Shown here: positions 46,199 through 54,995 of the stretch, piece after piece | Layout of the letters: the number at the start of each line of letters is the position of its first letter | Position numbering within the stretch: the first letter of the stretch is position 1 | Assembly: GCF_000013365.1 (NCBI RefSeq) | Contig: NC_007778.1 | Location: forward strand, 1,674,001 to 1,738,000 | Direction of reading: 5' to 3' | DNA: 64,000 nt | From: Rhodopseudomonas palustris HaA2 | GTDB taxonomy: Bacteria > Pseudomonadota > Alphaproteobacteria > Rhizobiales > Xanthobacteraceae | Position numbers and translations under genes: made by a program | Notes under the pieces: generated by a model | Told to the model about the DNA's origin: nothing | Databases searched by the model: none | What the model saw: only the letters and a program-made list of their open reading frames with translations

Positions 46199-47143
46199 AT
46201 GGATCAAGACAACCGAAGGGACTCTCCAAGGATGGATAGCTCAAACTCTTCGGGCCCTCGGCAACTCGACGTCATGTCCGTCGAGCGGGCCGATCGTCCC
46301 CGCCATGTCGGGACGGTGCGTCGGCAGGTCGTTCGGGTGTCATGGCTTCCGTCCGTGGTGGTCGATCTGCTGCACGATTTCGGGACGGCACTGCAGAAGG
46401 TCGCGAACGTCCTGAGGTTCGAACGGTTCTGGACCGAGAAGGTCAGAAACGACGATCGCGTCGTCGTGGTGCCGACCTTCAACAAGCAGCTCGGCAAGAA
46501 ACCAATCTGGAATGCCGCGCTGAATTGGATCAATGCGAATTCGACGTCCGGTACAATTCTCGAGTTCGGTACCAATAATGGCGGCTGGCTGAAATACTTC
46601 ACGGATCACCTGCCGGAGAAGTTTCACCTGGTGGGCTTCGATTGCTTCGAGGGACTGCCGGAGGCATGGGACGGTCTGCCGGCGGGGTCGATCAAGGGTT
46701 TCGGCGCTCCGGTGGAGCTTTGGGCGGACGATCCAGCGGCGCGCGCCAAGGTGATCGCCGATGCCGCCGCGGGCATTCGATTTCCGCCGCCGCCGCAGCC
46801 GAACGTCTCGATCGAGTCGGGCCTGTTCAGCGAATCGCTGCCCCGCTTCCTCAGCGCCGGCTGGCCGCACGATCTGCGTCTCGTGCACTTCGACGCGGAT
46901 CTCTACATTTCGACGCGTCCGGTTCTCGATACGCTCTGTGGATCGTTGAGGCATCGTTATCTGATCCTGTTCGACGAGTTCTATTCGGTCAATCACGAGT
47001 TCAAGGCGTGGTACGAGTTCGTTGCGTTGTACAAGTTGCGCGACTGGCGGGTGATCGCGACCAGCGAGGACGGCTCGCAGGTTCTGATCGAGGTCAATTC
47101 CCGCTCCGCCGTCGATGTTCCGGACGTCGGCGCCACGTCGTGA
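46199..47143 (+). CDS. TylF/MycF-like SAM methyltransferase
   Basis: 314 residues (or 303 from ATG 46232). After a basic N-terminal region, the SAM site appears as GTILEFGTNNGGWLKYF (about 120-136), then FHLVGFDCFEGLPEAW, typical of macrocin-O-methyltransferase-like proteins, and RLVHFDADLYISTRPVL with the metal-binding Asp-Asp pair. It probably methylates a hydroxyl of a sugar in the island's glycan; the target is unknown. It lies between the two fcl genes. Confidence 0.8.
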   Translation: MDQDNRRDSPRMDSSNSSGPRQLDVMSVERADRPRHVGTVRRQVVRVSWLPSVVVDLLHDFGTALQKVANVLRFERFWTEKVRNDDRVVVVPTFNKQLGKKPIWNAALNWINANSTSGTILEFGTNNGGWLKYFTDHLPEKFHLVGFDCFEGLPEAWDGLPAGSIKGFGAPVELWADDPAARAKVIADAAAGIRFPPPPQPNVSIESGLFSESLPRFLSAGWPHDLRLVHFDADLYISTRPVLDTLCGSLRHRYLILFDEFYSVNHEFKAWYEFVALYKLRDWRVIATSEDGSQVLIEVNSRSAVDVPDVGATS

Positions 47144-47266
47144 ATCGGGAATTTCAAGCGTCTGGCGTCAACTTGTGTCCCATGTCGTTGATGCCTATAA
47201 GATCGATCTTGCGAGCGCCCGCGGCCGGTCGAAACCGTCGAAGAGGCGCAATGGAGTTGATCCTCA

Positions 47267-48280
47267 ATGGCAGGTTTAGCCTTTGATCTGACGGGCCGCC
47301 GCGTCTGGGTGGCGGGCCATCGTGGCATGCTGGGATCCGCGTTGGTGCGACGGCTTTCGCGTGAGAATTGCGAGATTCTGACCGTCGGACGTGATGAACT
47401 CGATCTGCGCCACCAGACCAAGGTGCAGGAGTGGTTCAGCTCCGAACGCCCGGACGTGGTGATCCTCGCCGCAGCTCGGGTCGGCGGCGTCCTCGCGAAC
47501 AGCAAATATCCGGCCAGCTTTCTCTCCGACAATCTCTCGATACAGGACAACGTCATTCAGTCCGCCGCCGCGGCCGGAGTGAAGAAACTGCTGTTCGTCA
47601 GTTCGTCCTGCGTCTACCCGCGACTGGCGAGCCAGCCGATCGAAGAAGATGCGTTGCTGACCGGAGCCCTGGAGCCCACCAATCGGTGGTACGGCGTCGC
47701 CAAGATCGCCGGCATGATGCAATGCGCGGCCTACCGCGAGCAATACGGCTGTGATTTCATCGCGGCCGTGCCTGGAAACCTCTACGGGCCGGGCGATTAC
47801 TTCGACAAGGAGAATTCCCACGTCATCCCCGCGTTTCTCCGGCGCTTTCACGATGCGGTCACCACGGGAGCCGACGAGGTCGCGGTCTGGGGCAGCGGCA
47901 CCGCGCGGCGAGAGTTCGTCTTCGTCGACGAGTGCGCCGACGCGTTGGTGTTCCTTCTGCGCTCCTATTCGTCCGGCGAGATCGTCAACATCGGAAGCGG
48001 AGTCGATGTCTCGATCAGCGAACTCGCGCACCTCGTCGCGGATGTGACCGGCTTTCGGGGGCGCATCGCGTTCGATACGTCGCAACCGGAAGGAGCGCCC
48101 CGGCGCCTGCTCAGCACGAAGCGGCTCGGTGAGCTGGGTTGGCAATCGCAGATGCAATTGCGGGAAGGCCTGAGCAGGACCTATCAGTGGTTTCTGGACA
48201 ATCATTCGGCGGGAACGGTGCTGCGCGGCTACGAGACGGCGGACACCAGCCGAGACGTCGATACGATCAGGACGCGCTGA
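47267..48280 (+). CDS. GDP-L-fucose synthase paralogue (NAD-dependent epimerase/reductase)
   Basis: 337 residues, aligned residue by residue with the first Fcl: cofactor GHRGMLG (17-23), SSSCVYP with Ser114-Cys115, Tyr142-Lys146 (YGVAK). Differences are informative: the loop after NLYGPGDY reads FDKENSH where the true Fcl has NFHPEYSH, and LAAAKVGG is LAAARVGG; a C-terminal tail of about 20 residues is added. It may have the same activity or make a different 6-deoxy sugar, such as GDP-colitose-like or other epimers. The product is not predictable. Confidence 0.85.
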   Translation: MAGLAFDLTGRRVWVAGHRGMLGSALVRRLSRENCEILTVGRDELDLRHQTKVQEWFSSERPDVVILAAARVGGVLANSKYPASFLSDNLSIQDNVIQSAAAAGVKKLLFVSSSCVYPRLASQPIEEDALLTGALEPTNRWYGVAKIAGMMQCAAYREQYGCDFIAAVPGNLYGPGDYFDKENSHVIPAFLRRFHDAVTTGADEVAVWGSGTARREFVFVDECADALVFLLRSYSSGEIVNIGSGVDVSISELAHLVADVTGFRGRIAFDTSQPEGAPRRLLSTKRLGELGWQSQMQLREGLSRTYQWFLDNHSAGTVLRGYETADTSRDVDTIRTR

Positions 48281-48310
48281 CGGATTGCGGTTCGCCGATG
48301 GTCGCTGTCG

Positions 48311-49528
48311 TCATCGCGGCGCGACGAGGTGGGACGTCACTCTCGCCATGAAATCGCCGGCGGCGCGGTCGGGGTGAAAATTCTCGCGATATGCGCGCTG
48401 GCCTGCCTCGCCGATGCGCCGGGCCCACGCCTCGTCCTCGAACGCGCGTCGCATGCGCGCGACGAACGCGTCGCCGTCGCCGGCCAGCGCGGCCGTTTGA
48501 TCGTCGACCAGAGCCGGGTTTCCGAGCGCGACATTTCGATGCGCGATGACCAGCGCGCCCTGACTCATCGCGTAGAGCACACGAGTCCTGTTGCCCACAG
48601 GTACGTCGATCGGGACCAGCACGCCGTGGCAGGCCATCAGCGTCGCGGGCAGGTCTTCGACGAAACCGACCTGCACGAACTCCGGCTTGTCGGCGATCGC
48701 GGAAGCGAACCACGAAGGGATGTTGCCTCGGCCGGCGATCAGAATGCGGAATCCGTTCGGTCCCCAATGTCTGATCAATTTCGGATAGGCCTTGGCGATC
48801 ATGAAATGCAACGCGGAGCGCGATCCCAGTCCCACCAGGTTGCCGAAGAACATGAATGTCGGCACCGCCGGCTTGGCATGCGGTGCAACCGGCGCGTCGT
48901 TCACCGGCCAAGGGTAGGGGCGGTAGCTGTGGTTGCTCAGCCCGAGGCCGGCGATCTGCTTGACGGACGATGCGGCTGATACCAGGACCTCATCGAACTG
49001 CGCCAGCACATCGGCATAGACCCGTCGCCAATTCCGAGCGGCGAGCCAATATTTCGCGAAGGTCACGATCTGCCAGGGATGTTCCTGCAGATTGTAGAGG
49101 CCATGGTAGTAGGTCGTCTCGAAGTTGAGATCGCCGAGCCACACCAGTTTGCGTGGCGCTGTGATGGTCGTCGCGAACCAGGCCGGGAGGATATCGAAGG
49201 CGATCACCAGATCCGCTTGGAACGCGTTGGCGGCGGCATGTGCATCTTCGGTTCCCGCGCGGTTCAGCCGATGCGAGGTGGCGCCTTGCGTAACCAGCTT
49301 CGCCGGCCGGGCGACCACTATCTGGAAGTGATCGTTGCCGGCTGCGGCACGATACGCGTCGCAGGCCTCCTCGCTCTTCGGGTCGGCGTCGAGCAGGACG
49401 ACGTGCAGTACATCGACGTCGGCGTGACGAATTGGTGCGATGAAATTGTGGATGATAACCAGGCTTGCGCCGTCCCGCTCATCCGGAACGCCGAAGGTGC
49501 ACAGCACGATGCGCTTACGTCGACTCAA
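48311..49528 (-). CDS. Glycosyltransferase, family 4/GT-B-like
   Basis: 405 residues in the opposite direction to its neighbours. The C-terminal half (about 215-400) has the GT-B nucleotide-sugar site: PTFMFFGNLVGLGSRS, GPNGFRILIAGRG, FVQVGFVEDLPATLMACHGVLVPID (in part) and GNRTRVLYAMSQGALVIAH, the last in the place of the EX7E region. The N-terminal domain has a Rossmann-like start, RKRIVLCTFGVPDERDGASL. It transfers a sugar to the glycan; donor and acceptor are unknown. Confidence 0.83.
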   Translation of the reverse strand: MSRRKRIVLCTFGVPDERDGASLVIIHNFIAPIRHADVDVLHVVLLDADPKSEEACDAYRAAAGNDHFQIVVARPAKLVTQGATSHRLNRAGTEDAHAAANAFQADLVIAFDILPAWFATTITAPRKLVWLGDLNFETTYYHGLYNLQEHPWQIVTFAKYWLAARNWRRVYADVLAQFDEVLVSAASSVKQIAGLGLSNHSYRPYPWPVNDAPVAPHAKPAVPTFMFFGNLVGLGSRSALHFMIAKAYPKLIRHWGPNGFRILIAGRGNIPSWFASAIADKPEFVQVGFVEDLPATLMACHGVLVPIDVPVGNRTRVLYAMSQGALVIAHRNVALGNPALVDDQTAALAGDGDAFVARMRRAFEDEAWARRIGEAGQRAYRENFHPDRAAGDFMARVTSHLVAPR

Positions 49529-49698
49529 ACGACAATCCTCCGCTCGCGCAGGACATGCCGGGCTGTCGCCGAGCCACTCTTCCGCGGCGCATTTTGCTTG
49601 ATATCCGAGGGATTGTTTGCGAAGAACAGCTGCCTGAAATCAGCCCCGACAGTCAGCGCAGCCTTCATTTCCAGCCACTATTACACGGTTCAGCCGAA

Positions 49699-50700
49699 AT
49701 GAATCAAGCCATAATCGTCACGTCGATCAACGCGCCGAATCCGGTGATGAAGGCGATCGCCAAGGATGCGAACCCCGCGGGATTCGATTTCATCGTGGTC
49801 GGAGACACCAAGACTCCCGACGGCTTTGCGATCGACGGATGTCGATTTCTGAGCATCGACGAGCAGCTTTCGTCCGGCTTGAAGTACGCCAGGGTCGCCC
49901 CGATGGCGAGTTATGCGCGCAAGAATGTCGGATACCTGTCGGCGATCAGTCGTGGCGCGCAAATGATCGCGGAAACGGACGACGACAACTTTCCGCGGCC
50001 GGCATTCTTCGAGGAGCGCCGTCGTCGTCAGACCGTGCCGACGGTTGCCGGCGCCGGATGGGTCAACGCCTATCGGTATTTTTCAGACAGCAACATTTGG
50101 CCCCGAGGTCTGCCGCTCGATCATATTCAACGGGCCGTTCCGGAATGGGAGGCGTTGCCGGTCGGCGACGTCGACAGTCCGATTCAGCAGGGGCTCGCCG
50201 ACGAGAACCCCGACGTCGATGCGATCTACCGGCTCGCCCTGACGCTGCCGCAGAATTTTCGCACCGATCGGACCGTGGCGTTCGGCGAAGGGGCCTGGTG
50301 TCCGTTCAACAGTCAGAACACCAGCTGGTGGCCGGACGCATTCCCGCTGATGTATCTGCCCGCCACCTGCAACTTCCGGGTGACCGACATCTGGCGCAGC
50401 CTGATCGCCCAGCGGATCGCGTGGCAGAACGGCTGGCACATTCTGTTTCACGGCCCGACCGTGTGGCAGGATCGCAACGAACACGACCTGATGGCGGATT
50501 TCGAGGACGAGATCCCGGGCTATCTCAACAATCATCGCATTCGGCTGATGCTGGAACAGTTACCGTTGCAGGGTGGCGTGGCCAATATCGCCCACGATCT
50601 GCATCGGTGCTACGAAGCGATGCTCGGTCTCGGTCTCGTGACCGCCGCTGAAATGACGTTGCTCGAGGCCTGGATCGAAGACATCCAGCGCGTCGGGTGA
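49699..50700 (+). CDS. STELLO (DUF288)-type glycosyltransferase-like protein
   Basis: 333 residues. IIVTSINAPNPVMKAIAK at the N terminus, FIVVGDTKTP, and ETDDDNFPR (92-100) match the STELLO/DUF288 pattern, where the DDD run binds the metal and nucleotide. STELLO proteins are best known from plants, where they help cellulose-synthase assembly, but bacterial members exist. The start at ATG 49699 gives a normal N terminus; the frame from 49465 runs over the divergent promoter. The neighbour downstream is a TylF-like methyltransferase. Confidence 0.75.
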   Translation: MNQAIIVTSINAPNPVMKAIAKDANPAGFDFIVVGDTKTPDGFAIDGCRFLSIDEQLSSGLKYARVAPMASYARKNVGYLSAISRGAQMIAETDDDNFPRPAFFEERRRRQTVPTVAGAGWVNAYRYFSDSNIWPRGLPLDHIQRAVPEWEALPVGDVDSPIQQGLADENPDVDAIYRLALTLPQNFRTDRTVAFGEGAWCPFNSQNTSWWPDAFPLMYLPATCNFRVTDIWRSLIAQRIAWQNGWHILFHGPTVWQDRNEHDLMADFEDEIPGYLNNHRIRLMLEQLPLQGGVANIAHDLHRCYEAMLGLGLVTAAEMTLLEAWIEDIQRVG

Positions 50701-50756
50701 GCCGATCGGTGATGTCGAGCGCCAATCTCTGTTCTGCAATCTGAGAAGTGAATCCG

Positions 50757-51554
50757 ATGGGCTCGATCAATTGGCTGGACCGTCTGAGAACCGCATTGCT
50801 GCCGGCTTACCGATTGTTTCCCGACAGCTGGAAACCGCTCGTGCGCGATACGTTTCGGATGCTGCAGATATCGCGGCTGTCGGCGCGCGGAAGGTGGTTG
50901 CGGACCTATGCGAGGCATATCGACGCCGAACGCGAGTACCTGTTCCTGTGCATCGCTCGTTTCGCGAACGTCAATCGGCCGATCGAAGGTTACTACATGG
51001 AATTCGGCTGCTTCTCGGCCAAGACCATGCGGCTCGCTTACGACAGCTTCCATCATCTCTTCGATTGGCAATATATCGGCTTCGACTCGTTCGAGGGCCT
51101 GCCCGAGATCGCCGCGATCGATCGGCAGGAGGCCTGGCAGAAAGGGAAGCTGGCGACCGCCGAGGAGAACTTCGTCCGGATCTGCCGTCGCCACGGAATC
51201 CCGGCCGAGCAGTTGCGGACGGTCAAGGGGTTCTATTCGGAATCCCTGACGCCGCGCCTTGCCCAAGAGCTGCTACCCAGAAAAGCCGCAGTCATCTATG
51301 TCGACTGCGACCTCTATCTGTCGACGGTTCCGATTCTGTCGTTCGCGGTCGATTTTCTGCAGGTCGGCACGATCATCGTGTTCGACGACTGGAATTGCTT
51401 CGTCGCCGATCCGGACCGCGGTGAACGGAGAGCCTGGCGGGAGTTCCGCGAGGCTCATCCTCGGTTCCGGTTCGAGCCTTTCGTTCAGACGGGGATGCAG
51501 ATGTCTTTCGTTTGCGTCGGGACGTCCGACGCCGCAGCCGATCCGGCGCGGTGA
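50757..51554 (+). CDS. TylF/macrocin-O-methyltransferase-like protein
   Basis: About 265 residues. GYYMEFGCFSAKTMRLAYD is the SAM motif I, YIGFDSFEGLPE is motif II, and AVIYVDCDLYLSTVPILSF is the metal-site block of the TylF family, as in the gene at 46199. It probably methylates a sugar hydroxyl. ATG 50757 is used; GTG 50748 is also possible. The stop overlaps the next start (GTGA). Confidence 0.85.
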   Translation: MGSINWLDRLRTALLPAYRLFPDSWKPLVRDTFRMLQISRLSARGRWLRTYARHIDAEREYLFLCIARFANVNRPIEGYYMEFGCFSAKTMRLAYDSFHHLFDWQYIGFDSFEGLPEIAAIDRQEAWQKGKLATAEENFVRICRRHGIPAEQLRTVKGFYSESLTPRLAQELLPRKAAVIYVDCDLYLSTVPILSFAVDFLQVGTIIVFDDWNCFVADPDRGERRAWREFREAHPRFRFEPFVQTGMQMSFVCVGTSDAAADPAR

Positions 51555-53032
51555 GACTGATCGCCGCGATCCGCGGCCGCTTGGCCGGCCGCATGATCGT
51601 GTTTCTGATCGCGACCTGCGTTCAGGTCGTTCTCGCGATAGCGCTGCTGCCGCTGACCACGGTGGTGCTCACCGCGGCCGATTTCGGCACATACGCCCTG
51701 CTGATGTCGGTCGCCGCCTTCGCCAATGCGCTGGGCGACGGCGGCGGCAGTCTCGCGTTGCCGGCGCACTACGCTGTGGAGCCGGCCCACGAGCGTCGCG
51801 CGATGCTGGCGAGCTTCTTTGTGGTGTCGTTTTGCCTGAGCTCGGCGGTGGCGATTGTCTTCGTCATCGCGGCGCCGCAGCTCGGCGCTTTCCTCGGCGA
51901 CGCCGACGGCAAGGGTTTCGCGTGGTCGATCGTCGGGTTGACCGCCGTGCTGATTCCGTTGCGCGCCGCGTCCGCGCTCGCAACCACGGTGTTTTCGGTG
52001 AGCGGTCGCGGCAACGCGATCGCGGCGCAGATGGTGGCGCAGGCGATCGGGACGTTTGTCGGCACGCTTGTCTGTCTGTTCGGGCTGCATCTGGGTGTGG
52101 TTTCGCTGTTCGGCGGCGCCGTGATCGGGCAACTCGCCGCGCTGTCGGTTTCGGTCGCAGCACTCGGCGCACAGCCGTGGGCTTCGCCGACGAAACGTTG
52201 GCTGCGGGTCGTCCGGCACAACGCGCCCACCGCGGCCTTTGCCGGTGTGACTGACGGCGCGCGCGGGATCGGCGAGAATGCTCTGATCGGAAGCCATCTC
52301 GGTCTGGCGGCGGTCGGCATCCTCAGCCATGCGCGATTGTACTACGGCATGTTGCTCAGCGCGTCGAACGCCGTTGCTCATAACGTCTGGTCGGTTTCGC
52401 TGGCGGAATCACGCGAGGACGGCCGCGCCTTCGCGAGGACGGAGGCTGCCTGGACGCCGGTGCACATGGCTTTCACGCTGTTCGGCGTCGGTTTCGTGTG
52501 TGCCGGAACGGAATTTGTGTCGATGTTGACGAACGATCGTCTGACGCCGGCTGCGCTGTATGTACCCTGGCTGGTGATTGTGCTTCTCGTCCACATATCG
52601 GGGCGCGCGCAAGCCGCGGTGCTGTATGCCCGCGGCGCGGCCCCGCTCGTGAGCCGTACGCGTGCCATCCTTTCGCTGGCAATTCTGGCCGCGCTGCCGT
52701 TCGTGATCGGCAGTTTCGGCGGTATCGGTCTACAACTCGGACTGTCTGGCGCGGTTGCCGCGCTGATCCTGGAAGCCGCGCTGTTTCGCGGCTATCTGCG
52801 CTGGAAATCGGGCAAGTTCGCCGGACCGATGGTTTTCCAGGATGGTTGGGCGTTCGGCGGAATTGTCTTGATCGCCTTGTCGTGGTTACTGTCAGCCGCG
52901 CTGCAACCCTCGTTGCCCGTTCGTGCGATATTCTTTGGCGTTGTCGTGGTTGCGACGATCGCGGTCGAGCGAAAGCGGCTTGCCGAAATGCTCAATGCGC
53001 TCCACAGGCTCTACAAAGCCGCCCATTCGTGA
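51551..53032 (+). CDS. Polysaccharide flippase, Wzx-like
   Basis: 493-residue membrane protein with about 12-14 hydrophobic segments, from MIVFLIATCVQVVLAIALLP onward. The N-terminal half fits the oligosaccharide-flippase (MATE-like) family, with FGTYALLMSVAAFANALGDGG as the usual early block (in part). It moves a lipid-linked glycan across the inner membrane. The GTG start overlaps the stop of the methyltransferase gene (GTGA), which fixes it. Typical position in a glycan locus, but the identification rests on topology and weak motifs. Confidence 0.78.
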   Translation: MRLIAAIRGRLAGRMIVFLIATCVQVVLAIALLPLTTVVLTAADFGTYALLMSVAAFANALGDGGGSLALPAHYAVEPAHERRAMLASFFVVSFCLSSAVAIVFVIAAPQLGAFLGDADGKGFAWSIVGLTAVLIPLRAASALATTVFSVSGRGNAIAAQMVAQAIGTFVGTLVCLFGLHLGVVSLFGGAVIGQLAALSVSVAALGAQPWASPTKRWLRVVRHNAPTAAFAGVTDGARGIGENALIGSHLGLAAVGILSHARLYYGMLLSASNAVAHNVWSVSLAESREDGRAFARTEAAWTPVHMAFTLFGVGFVCAGTEFVSMLTNDRLTPAALYVPWLVIVLLVHISGRAQAAVLYARGAAPLVSRTRAILSLAILAALPFVIGSFGGIGLQLGLSGAVAALILEAALFRGYLRWKSGKFAGPMVFQDGWAFGGIVLIALSWLLSAALQPSLPVRAIFFGVVVVATIAVERKRLAEMLNALHRLYKAAHS

Positions 53033-53067
53033 GTCCGGCGGGACCATCTTGCTCCGAGAATGACGTC

Positions 53068-53880
53068 ATGATCGATGTGAAGAAAGATACGGAATCGGCG
53101 CTTCGCGATGCGGCGGAAGTGACGGCAGAACTCGTGCTCAATGGCTATGTCGAGAAATGGGTCGAGGGAGCGATCTTTCCGAGTGAGATGGCGTTCTTCC
53201 TCGCAAAATGCATGGTGGAAGGCGTCACGACCGTGGTCGAGTCGGGTCGTCAGGACGGCTACTCCACGGAAATCCTCGGAGATTGGGCGAGCCGCGATGG
53301 CCGTCGGATCATCTCGATCGATCTCGAGGATGACGCGGCGCGTGCGGCCGCGTGCCGGCGGCGGCTGTCGCCCTGGCCGATCGAGCTCATCAAGGGAAGT
53401 GCGTATGAGCAGTTCGGGCGCTGGACGAAGAGAACGCCGGATGGTCCGGTCGGCTTCCTGGCTGACGGCCCGAAAGGTTGGCCGGCCATCTCGATGATGG
53501 CGGCGGCCACCACGGATCGCGTTCGAGTCGTCGCGTTGCATAATCTGACGATCGGTAGCGGCGAGCGCGCTCTGTTCGAGCAGATTGGCGGCAAGCAGGC
53601 GTTTTACGAGCATGCGATCGTAGCGCCCGGGCCGCGCTGGACCGAACTGCGAAACCGCGAGATGAACTTCGCCAGCGCAGCCGATGCACAACGATCGCTG
53701 GATGTGTCGTCACTCGGCGTTCTGTCTCTGGATGCGGATCGGAGGGGGATGTTCCGGGGGCTCTGGCGTCCGGAGTTCGGCCTGCATCAACCGGCCGCTG
53801 TCAGAACGCTCTGGAACCTCGGTTTGGCGGTCGCGAGTACCAAACTATACGGGCTGTCGTTTCGCCTGTTGGGGCGCTGA
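53068..53880 (+). CDS. Unknown protein, possible Rossmann-like enzyme
   Basis: 270 residues. TTVVESGRQDGYSTEILGDWA (about 52-72, in part) followed by RRIISIDLEDDAA has the spacing of a degenerate SAM or cofactor motif, and GFLADGPKGWPAISMM may be the next strand and loop. I do not recognise the family. The ATG at 53068 starts 35 nt after the flippase gene; the open frame from 52498 is a shadow over that gene. Its place in the island suggests a sugar- or methyl-transfer role, unproven. Confidence 0.6.
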   Translation: MIDVKKDTESALRDAAEVTAELVLNGYVEKWVEGAIFPSEMAFFLAKCMVEGVTTVVESGRQDGYSTEILGDWASRDGRRIISIDLEDDAARAAACRRRLSPWPIELIKGSAYEQFGRWTKRTPDGPVGFLADGPKGWPAISMMAAATTDRVRVVALHNLTIGSGERALFEQIGGKQAFYEHAIVAPGPRWTELRNREMNFASAADAQRSLDVSSLGVLSLDADRRGMFRGLWRPEFGLHQPAAVRTLWNLGLAVASTKLYGLSFRLLGR

Positions 53881-53886
53881 GCAAGG

Positions 53887-53918
53887 GGGCGGCGCCGCGC
53901 GTTCCGGGACCGCCGCCC
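53887..53918 (+). terminator. Possible hairpin before neuB
   Basis: Perfect arms gggcggcg and cgccgccc with a 16-base loop lie just after the stop of the preceding gene. Without a T run this may be only a pause site. Confidence 0.3.
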
Positions 53919-53996
53919 GCCCTTGATTGAATCTTCGCACTCCGGTATGCCCACATCGGGCTCCAAGGAGTACATCCGCCTAGAAAGCTTGAAAGC

Positions 53997-54995
53997 ATGC
54001 CCGCAACAAGTAATCCGTATATCATTGCGGAAATCGGTTCGGTTCACGACGGGTCGTTCGGCAATGCCTGCCGTCTGCTCGAGACCGCCGCAGAATGCGG
54101 GGCGGATGCGGTCAAGTTTCAGACCCATATCGCAGAGGCGGAAACGCTGCCGAACGCGCCGTCGCCCTCCTACTTCTCGGCAGAGCCGCGCACTGCCTAT
54201 TTCAAGCGGACCGGGTTCTCGCCCGAGCAGTGGCGCGCGCTCGCGGCGCTCGCGAAATCAACGAAGGTCGACTTTTTGTCCTCGCCGTTCTCGCTCGAAG
54301 CGGTGGATCTGCTCGAAGACGTCGGTGTCGCCGCCTACAAGATTCCCTCCGGCGAAGTCAGCAATATTCCCTTGCTCAGCCGCATCGCGCAGACCGGAAA
54401 GCCGGTCTTTCTGTCGTCGGGCATGAGCAATTGGGAAGAGCTCGATGCGGCGGTCGGCGCCCTGCGCGGATCGGCGCTCACCTTGTTGCAATGCACCTCC
54501 AAGTATCCCTGTCCGCCGGAGCAGGTGGGACTGAATGCGATGTGCGTCATGAGAGAGCGCTATGGCATCCCCGTCGGCTATTCGGACCACACGCTCGGAT
54601 TTGCGGCGCCAATCGCCGCCGTCGCCCTCGGCGCCACGGTGATCGAAAAGCACTTCACATTCTCCAAGCTGATGTACGGCAGCGATGCGAAGAACAGCAT
54701 GGAGCCGGACGAGTTTCGGCGGCTTTGCCGAGAGCTCAAGGAGACCGCCCGGATCATCGCCAGCCCGGTCGACAAGGACGATTTGTCGTCGCTGTCCGAC
54801 ATGAAGCTGATCTTCGAGAAGAGCATCGTCTCGGCGACCGATCTGCCGGCCGCAACCGAAATCGAGATGCGTCATCTGGCTTTCAAGAAGCCGGGCGACG
54901 GGATCTCTGCGGCAAAGTACAAGGACGTGATCGGGCGACGCATCGTTCGGGCGTTGCCGCGCGACCACAAGTTCGCATACGAGGACTTCGAATGA
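53997..54995 (+). CDS. neuB: N-acetylneuraminate synthase family protein
   Basis: 332 residues of the NeuB/SpsE type, which condense phosphoenolpyruvate with a hexosamine to make a nonulosonic acid. Landmarks: PYIIAEIGSVHDG, ADAVKFQTH, KIPSGEVSNIPLL, LLQCTSKYPCPP, GYSDHTLG and ATVIEKHFTF with the metal and substrate residues. The C-terminal antifreeze-like SAF domain is short (about residues 270-332). The stop overlaps the neuC start (ATGA). Confidence 0.93.
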   Translation: MPATSNPYIIAEIGSVHDGSFGNACRLLETAAECGADAVKFQTHIAEAETLPNAPSPSYFSAEPRTAYFKRTGFSPEQWRALAALAKSTKVDFLSSPFSLEAVDLLEDVGVAAYKIPSGEVSNIPLLSRIAQTGKPVFLSSGMSNWEELDAAVGALRGSALTLLQCTSKYPCPPEQVGLNAMCVMRERYGIPVGYSDHTLGFAAPIAAVALGATVIEKHFTFSKLMYGSDAKNSMEPDEFRRLCRELKETARIIASPVDKDDLSSLSDMKLIFEKSIVSATDLPAATEIEMRHLAFKKPGDGISAAKYKDVIGRRIVRALPRDHKFAYEDFE

